A DNA stretch of 64,000 bases from Bauldia sp. (GCA_026126025.1 JAHCJZ010000002.1:310001-374000); one strand, 5' to 3'; positions 11,660-20,809 are shown, numbered from the stretch's first letter. The notes: generated by a model not told the origin, from the letters alone. Program-made: numbers and translations.

Positions 11660-11683
11660 AGGCTATGGGTCGCGCGGGTTCAA
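11655..11683 (-). promoter_or_regulatory. predicted promoter of nadABC
   Basis: On the minus strand TTGAAC (11678-11683) is followed after 17 bases by TAGATA (11655-11660). The -35 box is good and the -10 box weak. The -10 box is covered by the operator palindrome. No other promoter-like pair was seen before nadA. Confidence 0.45.
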
Positions 11684-11766
11684 TCCCCCGGCTTCCCTCC
11701 CTCTCGGGTCGAGGGACTATAGGAGGCGGGACCGCCCTTGGCCAGCGGCGCCCTGTCGCGCCCGGC

Positions 11767-11904
11767 TCAGGCGGCGAGGCCGATGATGCCGATAGCGATC
11801 AGATAGATGGCGACGATGTAGTTCAGGAGCCGCGGCATGATGAGGATGAGAACGCCCGCGGCGAGGGCGACGATCGGCTGGATAGTGATGGCGTCCAGTT
11901 CCAT
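11767..11904 (-). CDS. DUF3096 family small membrane protein
   Basis: A 45-residue peptide beginning MELDAITIQPIVALAAG, with a nearly continuous hydrophobic stretch in two parts (QPIVALAAGVLILIMP and LNYIVAIYLIAIGIIGL) that would form a short hairpin in the inner membrane. The central PRLLNYIVAIYLI is the hallmark of the DUF3096 family, known from many proteobacteria with no assigned function. The ATG at 11904 is preceded by GGAG. A longer open frame upstream adds unlike, uncharged-poor sequence and is not used. It stands alone on its strand. Confidence 0.8.
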   Translation of the reverse strand: MELDAITIQPIVALAAGVLILIMPRLLNYIVAIYLIAIGIIGLAA

Positions 11905-12206
11905 GGGTGCTCCGTTGGTTGCGTCCCGGATGGGTCCTGGCCAACGATGCGCCGGAACCGATTGTTCCGGCCACCCCTTCAACCGCTCATCCCGGACAGT
12001 GCGCGGCGAAGCCGCGTCCTAGGGCACGACCAGTGCCGTGGCGCTGGCCGCGCAACGAGCGTCGCTGCGCGACGAGTCTTGCGCTGGGTCCCGGCTCTCG
12101 CGATGCACGCGGGCCGGATGAGCGGTGAAGGAGGGACAGTGATCCTTTGTCCGCTTTCCATCGTTGAGATGTGCGAACGCGGGCCCATGGCTCGACCGAG
12201 TGGAGA
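11905..12206. other. intergenic region with hairpins, no gene seen
   Basis: This 302-base gap contains a perfect hairpin GCCGGAAC-N5-GTTCCGGC (11951-11971) and a tight one CGCGGC-GAA-GCCGCG (12002-12016). The rest looks like degenerate extragenic repeat material (fragments such as CATCCCGGAC and GGGTCCCGG). The short open frames here have no family features and no convincing ribosome sites. Confidence 0.6.
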
Positions 12207-12599
12207 CTACCGGCGGGCGGCGACGAGGATCAGCGCGAAGGCGACGATGCCGGTCGCCGCCGTGGCGACGACCATCGCCGGCTGACCGGCCGCCGAGTAA
12301 TAGCCGGTGCCTTCGATGGTGGCGTAGAGGAGAAGGCCGAGCGAGGCGATGTGCCAGCCGGCCGCCCAGCGCCGGCTGCGCAGGAGGCCGTAGCCGGCGA
12401 CGAGCAGCGTCGCCGCGGTGAGCATCTCGGCGCCGATGTGGAAGGCGACGCGCACCGGCCGGGTCGTCCATTCCGGAACCGCGCCGATCGCGATCCAGCG
12501 GACCCAGGTCGCGATCAGCGCGATGCCGACGATGATGGAAAAGCCGGCGCGAAAGAGGCGGACGGCATCGCTGACGCGACTGCCACGCCGCTGGCTCAC
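12207..12599 (-). CDS. small multi-pass membrane protein of unknown family, coupled to glyS
   Basis: I do not recognise this 130-residue protein. It has four likely membrane helices: [55 protein letters not shown] and [20 protein letters not shown]. The GTG start at 12599 overlaps the glyS stop in a GTGA junction, so it is translationally coupled to glyS. The open frame continues upstream only as a shadow of glyS. No catalytic motif is visible; a role in the inner membrane is all that can be said. Confidence 0.65.
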   Translation of the reverse strand: MSQRRGSRVSDAVRLFRAGFSIIVGIALIATWVRWIAIGAVPEWTTRPVRVAFHIGAEMLTAATLLVAGYGLLRSRRWAAGWHIASLGLLLYATIEGTGYYSAAGQPAMVVATAATGIVAFALILVAARR

Positions 12600-14893
12600 C
12601 CAGCGACCCGGGAGAAGTCCGCGACCGTCCGCGTGGCCTCGCGGAGGCGGTTGAGGAGGCGAAGCCGGTTCTCGCGCACCGCAGCGTCCGGCGCGTTGAC
12701 CAGCACCTTGTCGAAGAACGCGTCGACCGGTGCCCGCAGCGCCGCCAGCGCGGTCATCGCCGCGGCGAATTCCTCCGCCGCCACGGCGGCGGCCGCCTCG
12801 CGCGCCGCGGCGTCGAGGGCCGTCGCCAGCGCCTGTTCCTCCGGCTCGACAAGGAGGGTTGCCTCCACCGGACCGTCGTAGCGCGCGCCGGACTTCTTCT
12901 CCTCGTCGCGGAGGATATTCGCGGCACGGCGATAGCCGGCGAGGAGGCTCGCGCCGTCCTCGGTGTCGAGGAAGGCGCCCAGCGCCTCGACGCGCTTCAC
13001 GACGAGGAGGAGGTCGTCCTGCGGCGCACCGCCCTCGCCGAGCGCGAACACGGCATCGACGAGATCGTGCCGCGCGCCCTGCTCGCGGAGCTGGACCTTC
13101 AGCCGATCGGCGAAGAAGGCGAGGAGGTCGCCGGCGACGGCCACCGTCTCCAGCGCGATGCAGTCCTCGCGAAGCGCGTCGGTCCATTGCAGGTCGGCGC
13201 GGCCGGCATCGCCCTTGGCGATGTGCCGGTCGATGAGCTCCTTCACGAAGGCCGGATCGGCCGTCGACCGCCGATCGACCGGCGCCACCGCCGCTGCGGT
13301 CGCGATCGGTCCGATGCGGAGGCGAAGGCCGCGTTCGAGGACGATGCGGATGACGCCGAGCGCGGCGCGGCGGAGGGCGTAGGGGTCCTTCGACCCGGTC
13401 GGCTTCTCGTCGATCGCCCAGAAGCCGGCGAGGATGTCGAGCTTGTCGGCGAGCGCCACCGCGATCGCGACCGGGTCGGACGGCACGCGGTCGCCCGGCC
13501 CCTGCGGCTTGTAGTGATCCTCGATCGCCGCCGCCACAGAAGCGGGCTCGCTTTGCGCCGCGGCGTAGTAGCGGCCCATCAGGCCCTGCAACTCGGGGAA
13601 CTCGCCGACCATCTCGGTCGTGAGGTCGGCCTTGGCCAGCGAAGCCGCACGCGCGGCGAGGTCCGGATCGGCGCTGACGAGCGGCGCGATCTCGCGCGCC
13701 AGCTGGACGATACGCGTCACGCGATCGCCTTGGGTGCCGAGTTTCTCGTGAAACACCACGCCGGTCGCTGCAAGCTTCGCCATGCGCTGGTCGAGCGGCC
13801 TCGCGAGGTCGAGGCCGAGACGCTCCGCGGCCTCGCGCATCGCCGGCGCGTCATGGCCGGGGAGGTCGCGCCGGTCGGTGTCCCAGAAGTGCCGCGCGTC
13901 GGCGAGGCGGGCGCGGATGACGCGCTCATTGCCGGCGACGATCGCATCGCCGCCGTCCTTCGCCTCGACATTGGCGACCATGATGAAGCGGTTGGCGAGC
14001 CGGCCCTCCGCATCGCGCAGCACGAAACATTTCTGGTTGGCCCGGATGGTCGCCCGGATCGCTTCGGCCGGGATCGCGAGATACGCCGCGTCGAAGCTGC
14101 CGACCAGCACCACCGGCCATTCGTTGAGGCCGGCGACCTCCTCCAGCAGACCCTCATCCTCGACCAGCTCGAGGCCAAGGGCGAAGGCGCGGTCGCGGGC
14201 GTCGGCGCGGATGATGTCCTTCCGCCGGTCGGCGTCGAGCACCACCCTGGCGTTGCGCAGCGCCGGCTCGTAATCGTCGAAGCGCCGCACCCTGATCGCG
14301 CCCGGGGCCATGAAGCGGTGGCCGTAGGTCGTGTCGCCCGAGCGGACGCCGTCGACGGCGAAGCCGACCACCGCCGGCTCCTCGGTCTCCGGCCCGAACA
14401 TCGCCACGATGGCGTGGAGCGGGCGCACCCAGCGCAGGCTCCCCGGCTCAGCCGAGGCGGCGCCCCAGCGCATCGATTTCGGCCAGGGGAAATCGCGCAC
14501 GATCCGCGGCAGCGCCTCGGCCAGCACCTCGGCCGCTGCCCGGCCGGCGCGCGTCGTCACCGCGACGTAGAAGTCGCCCTTCTTCGGGTCGGACTGCACC
14601 GTCGCCTCCTCGACCGACGCGAGCCCGGCGCTCTTGAGGAAGCCGGCAATCGCGCCCGCCGGCGCATCGACCCGCGGGCCCTTCTTCTCCTCGCGCGCAT
14701 CCGGCGAACGCGCCAGCACGCCGCTCACCGTCAGCGCCAGCCGCCGCGGCGTCGCAAACGCCTTGGCGCCGTCATAGGTGAGCCCGGCCTCGACCAGCGC
14801 GTCGGTCACCAGCTTCCGCAAATCCTCCGTCGCCTTCCGCTGCATGCGGGCGGGGATTTCCTCGGAGAAGAGTTCGAGAAGGAGATCGGGCAT
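12596..14893 (-). CDS. glyS: glycyl-tRNA synthetase, beta subunit
   Basis: A 765-residue subunit of the bacterial alpha2beta2 glycyl-tRNA synthetase, which charges tRNA-Gly together with GlyQ. The N-terminus [17 protein letters not shown] is the family signature, followed by [13 protein letters not shown] and later [17 protein letters not shown]. The length suits alphaproteobacterial members. glyQ is normally just upstream on the same strand, but here it is 6.9 kb away with seven-odd kilobases of opposite-strand genes in between, so glyS must have its own promoter in the 227-base gap it shares with the exported-protein gene at 15121. Confidence 0.95.
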   Translation of the reverse strand: MPDLLLELFSEEIPARMQRKATEDLRKLVTDALVEAGLTYDGAKAFATPRRLALTVSGVLARSPDAREEKKGPRVDAPAGAIAGFLKSAGLASVEEATVQSDPKKGDFYVAVTTRAGRAAAEVLAEALPRIVRDFPWPKSMRWGAASAEPGSLRWVRPLHAIVAMFGPETEEPAVVGFAVDGVRSGDTTYGHRFMAPGAIRVRRFDDYEPALRNARVVLDADRRKDIIRADARDRAFALGLELVEDEGLLEEVAGLNEWPVVLVGSFDAAYLAIPAEAIRATIRANQKCFVLRDAEGRLANRFIMVANVEAKDGGDAIVAGNERVIRARLADARHFWDTDRRDLPGHDAPAMREAAERLGLDLARPLDQRMAKLAATGVVFHEKLGTQGDRVTRIVQLAREIAPLVSADPDLAARAASLAKADLTTEMVGEFPELQGLMGRYYAAAQSEPASVAAAIEDHYKPQGPGDRVPSDPVAIAVALADKLDILAGFWAIDEKPTGSKDPYALRRAALGVIRIVLERGLRLRIGPIATAAAVAPVDRRSTADPAFVKELIDRHIAKGDAGRADLQWTDALREDCIALETVAVAGDLLAFFADRLKVQLREQGARHDLVDAVFALGEGGAPQDDLLLVVKRVEALGAFLDTEDGASLLAGYRRAANILRDEEKKSGARYDGPVEATLLVEPEEQALATALDAAAREAAAAVAAEEFAAAMTALAALRAPVDAFFDKVLVNAPDAAVRENRLRLLNRLREATRTVADFSRVAG

Positions 14894-15013
14894 GGGCGGA
14901 TCAGCTGCGCGGGAAGGAGCGCCTGTGACTAGTCGGTTCCCGCAAGGCTGTCACTCCAGAGATGAGGCGGCGCAACTCCACTCGCCCTTGGCCGATTGCC
15001 AGATGTTCATGTC

Positions 15014-15042
15014 TTGTTCCCGCGCCCGAGACACGCTATCGT
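15014..15042 (+). promoter_or_regulatory. possible promoter of the exported-protein block
   Basis: TTGTTC (15014-15019) and TATCGT (15037-15042) are separated by 17 bases, about 80 bases before the ATG at 15121. Both boxes are partial matches to the sigma70 consensus. A GGGGGAAG ribosome site precedes the ATG. Confidence 0.3.
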
Positions 15043-15120
15043 CCCCCGGTCGACTGCTGTCGAAGCGGGTCGGCCCCGGTTCTTGAAACGACTGTGCCAC
15101 CTGCGCTGAGGGGGAAGACG

Positions 15121-17433
15121 ATGCGTGGGCTCACGCGCGTCCTGGTGGTGATGTGTGTGCTCGTGGCGACGACGCTGGTAGCTCCGGCGTCGGCTCAGGA
15201 TGTGGTCCCCTACATTGACAACCGATCCACGCCCGAGACGCTGCTCGCCTCGCTGGCGAGCGCATTCTCCCGACGTGAAGGCGCGCGCGTACAGCACTAT
15301 TTCGATCGAGCAGAGGCAGGTGGTTTCACGGCCGGAACGAATTGGGGCGGCTTCACGAGGAATGTGTCGATTCTCACGGGCCCGACGAGCCGCATCGTCG
15401 GCGATGAGGGCGACACAATCTACTATGTGCCTGCTGTCGTCATCCTGACCAGCTGGCGCGACGACCAAGTCCGCGTCGAAACCGGCTGCTACGTCATGCG
15501 CCGGCCGCCGATCGATTCGCGATGGTTTCGACCCCTTGCCATAGTTTCTTACACGCTCACCCCCGCGGGCGAAGATGTGCGCATGCCGTCCGACTGCGGC
15601 AGCAATCCGGCGCGACAGCCAGAAGCCGATGTGCCGCTCGACGATCGGTCGACACCCGAGGCCCTGATCCTCTCTTTCCACGATGCGCTCGCGCGAGGCG
15701 AGTTTGCGCGTGCCCGAAACTACGCGTTGGGACAGACGCCCACCGCTCTCATCGCGCACGCCGACCTTCTGGCGCAAGCCGCAAGCGTCGTCGTCGGGGC
15801 CGGAAATGCTGAGCCGGAGGAAGGCGGCGTTGCCATGGTCCCGATGATCCTGATGGAACGGGACGGCGAGGCCGCAACCATCGGCTGCTATGCAATCCGC
15901 GCCGCCCGCACCGAGACTTTCGGCTTCGAGTCGATGAAGATCGTCGGCGTCCACTTCACCGGGAGCGAAGCTTTAGCCTGCCGCGACCCAGCCGAAATCG
16001 ATGTCGCTCCATCGGAGCCCGAGGGCCCGAACGATGAGCCCCGGGTGGTGATGAGGGTCGAAGAACGGCCCTATCGCGACGACCGGTCAAACCCTGAGGT
16101 GCTCATCCAATCCTACTACAACGCGCTCAATCGCCGCGAATATGCCCGCGCCGCCGGTTATTGGGCGGCAGGCGCCGGGATCAGCGCGGAAGCGTTGGCG
16201 GAAGAGCACGCGTTCTTCGTCAATCTTGGTGTGTTTCCCAGTCCTGCAACCTACGATCCGTCAGGCAACATCACGACCTTTCACGTCTATGTCCTTGTGC
16301 AGCTCACGTATGAGGACGGCGACACTCACGCCGTAGCGCGCTGCTATTCCATGAGGCTGATCGAAGAAGACGGCGGCGGGCCTCGGAAGCTGACGATCGT
16401 CGAAGCTTCGCAACCCAACCACGCCGATGCTTGCGGCGCTGGTGAGAACCGCCTTGAGATCGGTACGCGCCGCGACGACCGCTCGGATGCGGCATCGCTG
16501 GTGCGTTCGCTCTACGACGCGCTCTACCGCGCAGATTATGCCCGCGCCTGGTCCTACTTCGCAGTCCCGCCAGAGGCGAGCTTCGAGGACTATGTCGCGG
16601 GATTTGCCGACACGGGCGAGATCATGGCGGTGGTCGGGAACGACTTGCGCATAGTGATCGTCGACGGGGAGTCCGCGGTGTCGGTTCCGATAGAGATCAC
16701 TGCGATGATCCGCGACGGAGCCCCGATCTCCTACAGCGGCTGCTACTTCGTCGGGCCGCCTCATGACGCCGCGGAAGGTCCGTTCGAGCCCGCTGCAATC
16801 GTCGGCTGGGACATCGGGGAAGGCAGCGGCAGTGCAGCCCTCCAGCGCTGCGCGGATGGCGTGCGTCCCGGCGCCCCGCCCATCGTCGAACCCGATCCCG
16901 CCACCGCCGCCTTCGGCCTCGCCTATGCCGGCATCTGCATGGAGCCCTACGAGCACAATCCGTACCCAGAGGAACCCGCGATCTACGAGATACCCGGCCC
17001 GGCGGATGAACCGAAGGCGACCTGGCAGCTCTACGTCTTCTTCTGCAGCCCGGGCATGTACAGCTCCAGCTATGCGTTCTTTGCCCACCGGGCGGACGGC
17101 AGCGTCGAGCAGCTCACATTCGCGATCCCAGCGGTTGACTTCGACATCAAGGGGGACCCGGAGTTCGTGGAGTCCGCGACGTTCCGGGGCTTCCACGTCG
17201 AATATGATCCCGTCGACCGTTCCTTCGACCCGACCGTGCTGTTCGATCCGGTATCGATGACGGTCTTCGTGCACCATCCATGGCGGGCTGGGCCGAGCGA
17301 CGCGTTCACCGAGGGACGATGGATGCTGCTCGATGGTCGCTTCGTTCTGGTCGATTACGACATCGATCCGACCTTCGACTTCGACCAGAACCCGATCCCG
17401 ATCGTGCGAGATGGTCAGGTGGTACTGCAATGA
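15121..17433 (+). CDS. exported protein with four tandem DDRS/GCY modules and a C-terminal tail domain
   Basis: A 770-residue protein with a signal peptide (residues 1-26, ending APASAQ). It has four repeats of a roughly 125-residue module (about 31-159, 173-287, 318-438, 451-577). Each starts with D-(D/N)-R-S, then S-x-Y/F-x-A-L-x-R-x-E-Y-A-R-A, and ends with a (G/R)CY motif and a second cysteine 30-36 residues on (C123/C159, C256/C287, C408/C438, C541/C577), probably disulfides. The tail (about 590-770) has two cysteines (C606, C642) and ends with EGRWMLLDGRFVLVDYDIDP, faintly like DUF1176. The helical first half of the module could be NTF2-like. The next gene overlaps by ATGA. Function unknown. 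Confidence 0.8.
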   Translation: MRGLTRVLVVMCVLVATTLVAPASAQDVVPYIDNRSTPETLLASLASAFSRREGARVQHYFDRAEAGGFTAGTNWGGFTRNVSILTGPTSRIVGDEGDTIYYVPAVVILTSWRDDQVRVETGCYVMRRPPIDSRWFRPLAIVSYTLTPAGEDVRMPSDCGSNPARQPEADVPLDDRSTPEALILSFHDALARGEFARARNYALGQTPTALIAHADLLAQAASVVVGAGNAEPEEGGVAMVPMILMERDGEAATIGCYAIRAARTETFGFESMKIVGVHFTGSEALACRDPAEIDVAPSEPEGPNDEPRVVMRVEERPYRDDRSNPEVLIQSYYNALNRREYARAAGYWAAGAGISAEALAEEHAFFVNLGVFPSPATYDPSGNITTFHVYVLVQLTYEDGDTHAVARCYSMRLIEEDGGGPRKLTIVEASQPNHADACGAGENRLEIGTRRDDRSDAASLVRSLYDALYRADYARAWSYFAVPPEASFEDYVAGFADTGEIMAVVGNDLRIVIVDGESAVSVPIEITAMIRDGAPISYSGCYFVGPPHDAAEGPFEPAAIVGWDIGEGSGSAALQRCADGVRPGAPPIVEPDPATAAFGLAYAGICMEPYEHNPYPEEPAIYEIPGPADEPKATWQLYVFFCSPGMYSSSYAFFAHRADGSVEQLTFAIPAVDFDIKGDPEFVESATFRGFHVEYDPVDRSFDPTVLFDPVSMTVFVHHPWRAGPSDAFTEGRWMLLDGRFVLVDYDIDPTFDFDQNPIPIVRDGQVVLQ

Positions 17434-18917
17434 GCGTTGTGCGGCGACACGTTGCGATGCTCGCCGTCGCCCTGCTTGCGCTCGTCACGCCGGCGGCATC
17501 GCAGGACGCCGAACTGCCGCGGCGTGAGCGACCCTATGTCGACGACCGATCGACCGCGGTCCGCGTCGTCGCCTCCTACTACAGCGCCATCAGCCGCGGC
17601 GAGTATGCGCGGGCCTGGAGCTACCTGGCGGAGGGAGTCGCGGAGAGCTTCGAGACGCTCGTCGCCAACAACGAGCAGTTCCTGGGAAGGCCGCCTAGCC
17701 TCTATTGGCCAGCGATCGAAACGACGGTCAATGGAGGGCCTGGCTACGAACTGGTGATGTCCATCAACATACCTGGGCCCAACGGCAGCTTCCCGGCTTT
17801 TTACCGATGCTACCAGATCGCCGGGGCATCGGGCCTGGAGGAAGGCACCTTCATTCCGCTGACGATCACGAGAGAGGCGCCGGCGCAACGTCCCTCCGAC
17901 ACGTCCGCCGATTGTGGCAGCAATATCTATCGATGGGACGCTGAACTTTCGCCAAGTCCCTATCTCGACGACCGATCGTCGCCGGGCGCCGTGGTCCGAT
18001 CGCTCTACAATGCGATCGACCGCGGCGAATATGCGCGCGCCTGGTCCTACTTTGCAGTGCCGCCCGAGACCTCGTTCGAAGCCTATGTCGCGGGCTTCGC
18101 GGATACCGGTTCTGTGAGCGTTTCCGTGGGCGGTGCAATCCGCATGCCGACCGACGCCGGGCTTCGCCATGGCGTACCGGCATTGGTAACGGCAACTGCG
18201 CGCGACGGGACGGAGTCGACGTTCAGCGGCTGCTACTTCGTTCGGGACGCCAACCCCGGCTCCGAACCCGGTTCGTTCGTCCCGTTCGCCATCGTTGCCG
18301 GAGAGCTTGCACCCGGAGCAATGTCGGACCTCGTCGATGGGTGCAGCGCGTACCGTCCCTCGCCGGCGGCGGAGGGCGAGGAGGGGTTCCCGCCCGGAGT
18401 TGCGGAGGCATCCGCCCGTTTCGCAGCCGAATTCGGCGATTCATGTCTCGACACTGGCGGGACGCTGCCGAGCGTCTATCCGGTACAGCTTCTGCCGGGA
18501 CTGCGCGAACCTGAATACGGCGAAACAACGGAGTACTTCTATTTCTTCACCTGCAGGAAGCCCGACGCGTTTGCGACCACCGTCGTCTATGCCAGTAGCA
18601 GAGGCTTCAGGGGGGTGCACATCCACCAGATCGGGTTCGCCGAACCGGTCGTGACGATCGATGTCGAGCGTGACGGACGGGTGTCGTTCGTTGGCGTTAC
18701 GGTGCGCAATGAACTCGCGGGCGCGGTGTTCGATGCGAGCGGGCGGACTCTCCACAGTAGCGAAGAGCGTGCGGACGGCTCAGCGATTACCACTGAATGG
18801 AGCCTCCGCGGGAACGTCTTCATGCTCACCGACTATGAAGTGTTCCTTGATGATCGCGTCGTGCCGGTGATGCAGAGCGGCCTCGTGGTGCTTCACTCAG
18901 ATGAGGGAGCGCCATGA
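17430..18917 (+). CDS. exported paralogue with two DDRS/GCY modules and a tail domain
   Basis: A 495-residue protein related to its upstream neighbour. Signal peptide 1-25 (ending PAASQ); module 1 about 37-162 (VDDRST...RAWSY, C127/C162) and module 2 about 179-305 (LDDRSS...RAWSYFAVPPETSFEAY, C268/C305); tail about 320-487 with C339 and C375. Module 2 is very close to module 4 of the upstream protein, which points to gene duplication with loss or gain of modules. The tail has lost the WRGLGDA motif kept in the other family members. The ATG overlaps the upstream stop (ATGA), so the two are translationally coupled. Function unknown. Confidence 0.8.
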   Translation: MSVVRRHVAMLAVALLALVTPAASQDAELPRRERPYVDDRSTAVRVVASYYSAISRGEYARAWSYLAEGVAESFETLVANNEQFLGRPPSLYWPAIETTVNGGPGYELVMSINIPGPNGSFPAFYRCYQIAGASGLEEGTFIPLTITREAPAQRPSDTSADCGSNIYRWDAELSPSPYLDDRSSPGAVVRSLYNAIDRGEYARAWSYFAVPPETSFEAYVAGFADTGSVSVSVGGAIRMPTDAGLRHGVPALVTATARDGTESTFSGCYFVRDANPGSEPGSFVPFAIVAGELAPGAMSDLVDGCSAYRPSPAAEGEEGFPPGVAEASARFAAEFGDSCLDTGGTLPSVYPVQLLPGLREPEYGETTEYFYFFTCRKPDAFATTVVYASSRGFRGVHIHQIGFAEPVVTIDVERDGRVSFVGVTVRNELAGAVFDASGRTLHSSEERADGSAITTEWSLRGNVFMLTDYEVFLDDRVVPVMQSGLVVLHSDEGAP

Positions 18918-18950
18918 TACGACTTCACCTTGAGGGCGCCGGCGGGCTGA

Positions 18951-18965
18951 CGCCTCCGTGAGGCG
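18951..18965 (+). terminator. possible weak terminator hairpin
   Basis: CGCCTC-CGT-GAGGCG forms a perfect 6-bp stem 34 bases after the stop of the two-module gene and is followed by a short pyrimidine/T stretch (CTTCGGTCTTT). It could end that transcript or be a mere hairpin in the 116-base gap. Confidence 0.35.
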
Positions 18966-19033
18966 CTTCGGTCTTTGGCGCGTCAGGCATTGTGGGCGTG
19001 CAACAGGGTTGCACTGGAGGCTGGAGCCATAAG

Positions 19034-19630
19034 ATGCGCCGTGCAGCTGTTGCCATTGCCGCACTGTGGGTTCCGCTATCAGGTGTGTCGGGCTCGCTTG
19101 CCCAGAGCGTCCCGGATCTGGACGCGGTCATCGCAGCGTTTCGCGATACGTTTGGCAGCGATTGCGATTCCGGCGGCATGGACAGCGATTTGTTCGAGAG
19201 GTTTCCGCCGGAGGTCTATTCGGTCGGATCGCCTGATCGGGGCGAGCGCCTCTATGTCCTGATCTGCAATCTCGCGGCCTACAACGCGACCTACGCCCTC
19301 TACCTGTCGCGCCCCGATGGGCAGATCGAGCAGCTCGAATTCGCCACTCCAGTCGTCAATTTCGGGGCCTCACCCGACGACGCTGGCGAGTCCGCGGCCT
19401 TCGTCCGCTTCGACACCGACGCCCTTCTTTTCAACGTGGTGGTGGATCCGGCCCAGATGTCGATCACTGCGCGGGTGAACTGGCGCGGGCTCGGCGACGC
19501 ATTCTCCGAAGGTCGGTGGGTGCTACGTGATGGCGAAGTGGTGCTCACTGACTACGTCATCGATCCGACCCTCGATCTTGAAGAGAATCCGATTCAGATC
19601 GTGCAGGACGAGATCGTCGTTCTGCCGTAG
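19034..19630 (+). CDS. exported protein consisting of the tail domain only
   Basis: A 198-residue protein with a signal peptide (1-24, ending SGSLAQ) followed directly by the tail domain of the neighbouring family, without any DDRS/GCY module. It keeps the two tail cysteines (C44, C78), the central QLEFATPVV segment and the C-terminal block NWRGLGDAFSEGRWVLRDG followed by LTDYVIDPTLDLEENPI. This shows that the tail folds as an independent unit. The ATG at 19034 follows GGAGG-like sequence (CTGGAGGCTGGAG) and gives a good signal peptide. Function unknown; possibly a processed or minimal form of the same activity. Confidence 0.75.
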   Translation: MRRAAVAIAALWVPLSGVSGSLAQSVPDLDAVIAAFRDTFGSDCDSGGMDSDLFERFPPEVYSVGSPDRGERLYVLICNLAAYNATYALYLSRPDGQIEQLEFATPVVNFGASPDDAGESAAFVRFDTDALLFNVVVDPAQMSITARVNWRGLGDAFSEGRWVLRDGEVVLTDYVIDPTLDLEENPIQIVQDEIVVLP

Positions 19631-19700
19631 CTACGCTGCCTTGGTCGGCCGCAATTGAGGCGCTAGGGTCGCATCGTCTTTCCGCCTGGAGTCCCCGCCG

Positions 19701-20747
19701 ATGCCAGTCCTTTCGCGTGCGGCGCTTGGCGCCGTCATTCTCGCCGCCCTCGCCGCACCGGCCTTCGCCCAGCAGCCGCCCTTCCTTGACGATCGCTCCA
19801 GCGGGCCGGCGTTGATCCGGTCGCTCTACAATGCGATCGAGCGGCAGGAATATGCGCGGGCGTGGGACTATTTCGCCGAACCGCCGGCGGCGAGCTATGA
19901 GGCCTATGTTGCCGGTTACGCCGACACGGCGTCGGTGCGGATCACGACCGGCAACGCGTCGGAGGAAGGGGCGGCGGGCAGCGTCTATTTCGAGGTGCCG
20001 GTGATCCTCGAGGCGACCGCAACCGACGGGACGGTGTCGGTCTTCGTCGGCTGCTACACGGTGCGGCAGGTCAACCCGGCGATCCAGGATCCGCCGTTCC
20101 GGCCGATGCAGATCACCGCGGGGCGGCTGAAGGCGGCGGGCGGCGATGCCGCTTTCCCGAGCAATTGCGGTGCCGGCGGCTCCGCTTCGGCCGGCGGAAA
20201 CGCCGATCGCGTGATGGCGATCTTCACGGCCTCCTATGACGACGACATCTGCATCAGCCTCAGCCGGGAATACAACCCGGAAGGCGTCACGCCGGACGTC
20301 TACGAGCTCCGCTTCAACTACGCCTCCGACGAGCCGGATTTCGGCGCGCGCGTCTTCCACCTCTACCGGGTCTGGTGCTGGCGCGGGGCCTACAATGAGG
20401 GCCACATCTACTATCTGGAGGATGACCTCGGCGACATCCGGCAGCTCGCCTTCGCGCATCCCGACGTGGAGGTCACCTACGCCGACGAGATGAACGAGGT
20501 GCTGGACGGGCTGGCGGTCGTGGGCTTCACCGCGTCGGCGGAGCTCTCGCTGTCGGACTTCGATCCCGCCACCGGCACCATCTCGGAATTCGCCAAATGG
20601 CGCGGCCTCGGCGACGCCGCCTCGAGCGGGCGCTGGGTCTTCGACCAGGGCGCCTTCCGCCTCGACTACTACCAGGTCGACCCGACCTTCAACGGCGAGA
20701 TCGATCCGATCACCATCGTCGAGGACGGACGGGTGGTGTTCGACTGA
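19701..20747 (+). CDS. exported protein with one DDRS/GCY module and a tail domain (likely family prototype)
   Basis: A 348-residue protein with signal peptide (1-23, ending APAFAQ), one module (about 28-156, LDDRSS...EYARAWDYF, C118 in VGCY and C156) and the tail (about 175-348, C184 and C226, KWRGLGDAASSGRWVFDQG). I recall single-module proteins of this layout in other Hyphomicrobiales, some labelled DUF1176, so this copy is the probable ancestor and the three upstream genes lineage-specific offshoots. By eye its codon third positions are as GC-rich as the flanking genes, while the three upstream paralogues look somewhat less so. A GGAG site precedes the ATG. Function unknown. Confidence 0.8.
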   Translation: MPVLSRAALGAVILAALAAPAFAQQPPFLDDRSSGPALIRSLYNAIERQEYARAWDYFAEPPAASYEAYVAGYADTASVRITTGNASEEGAAGSVYFEVPVILEATATDGTVSVFVGCYTVRQVNPAIQDPPFRPMQITAGRLKAAGGDAAFPSNCGAGGSASAGGNADRVMAIFTASYDDDICISLSREYNPEGVTPDVYELRFNYASDEPDFGARVFHLYRVWCWRGAYNEGHIYYLEDDLGDIRQLAFAHPDVEVTYADEMNEVLDGLAVVGFTASAELSLSDFDPATGTISEFAKWRGLGDAASSGRWVFDQGAFRLDYYQVDPTFNGEIDPITIVEDGRVVFD

Positions 20748-20764
20748 GATTGCAGGGCAGACGT

Positions 20765-20792
20765 AATTGGGATAAATAGGATGCTCCCAATT
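20765..20792 (+). promoter_or_regulatory. probable autoregulatory operator of the DUF433/DUF5615 pair
   Basis: Perfect inverted repeat AATTGGGA-N12-TCCCAATT, ending 17 bases before the antitoxin start codon. A weak promoter (TTGCAG 20750-20755, 17 bases, TAAATA 20773-20778) places the -10 box inside the repeat. Antitoxins commonly repress their own operon through such sites; here that is inferred. Confidence 0.5.
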
Positions 20793-20809
20793 GCATCAGG
20801 AGTTGCCCG

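Noticed and set aside
11668-11690. tRNA-like GGTTCAATC segment in the nadA-DUF3096 gap
   Set aside because: It looks like a T-arm loop, but the flanking stem does not pair properly and no acceptor or anticodon arm can be found around it.
19557-20459. 300-codon open frame on the minus strand in the exported-protein block
   Set aside because: It is antisense to the single-module protein, which has a signal peptide, conserved cysteines and paralogues in the sense direction.
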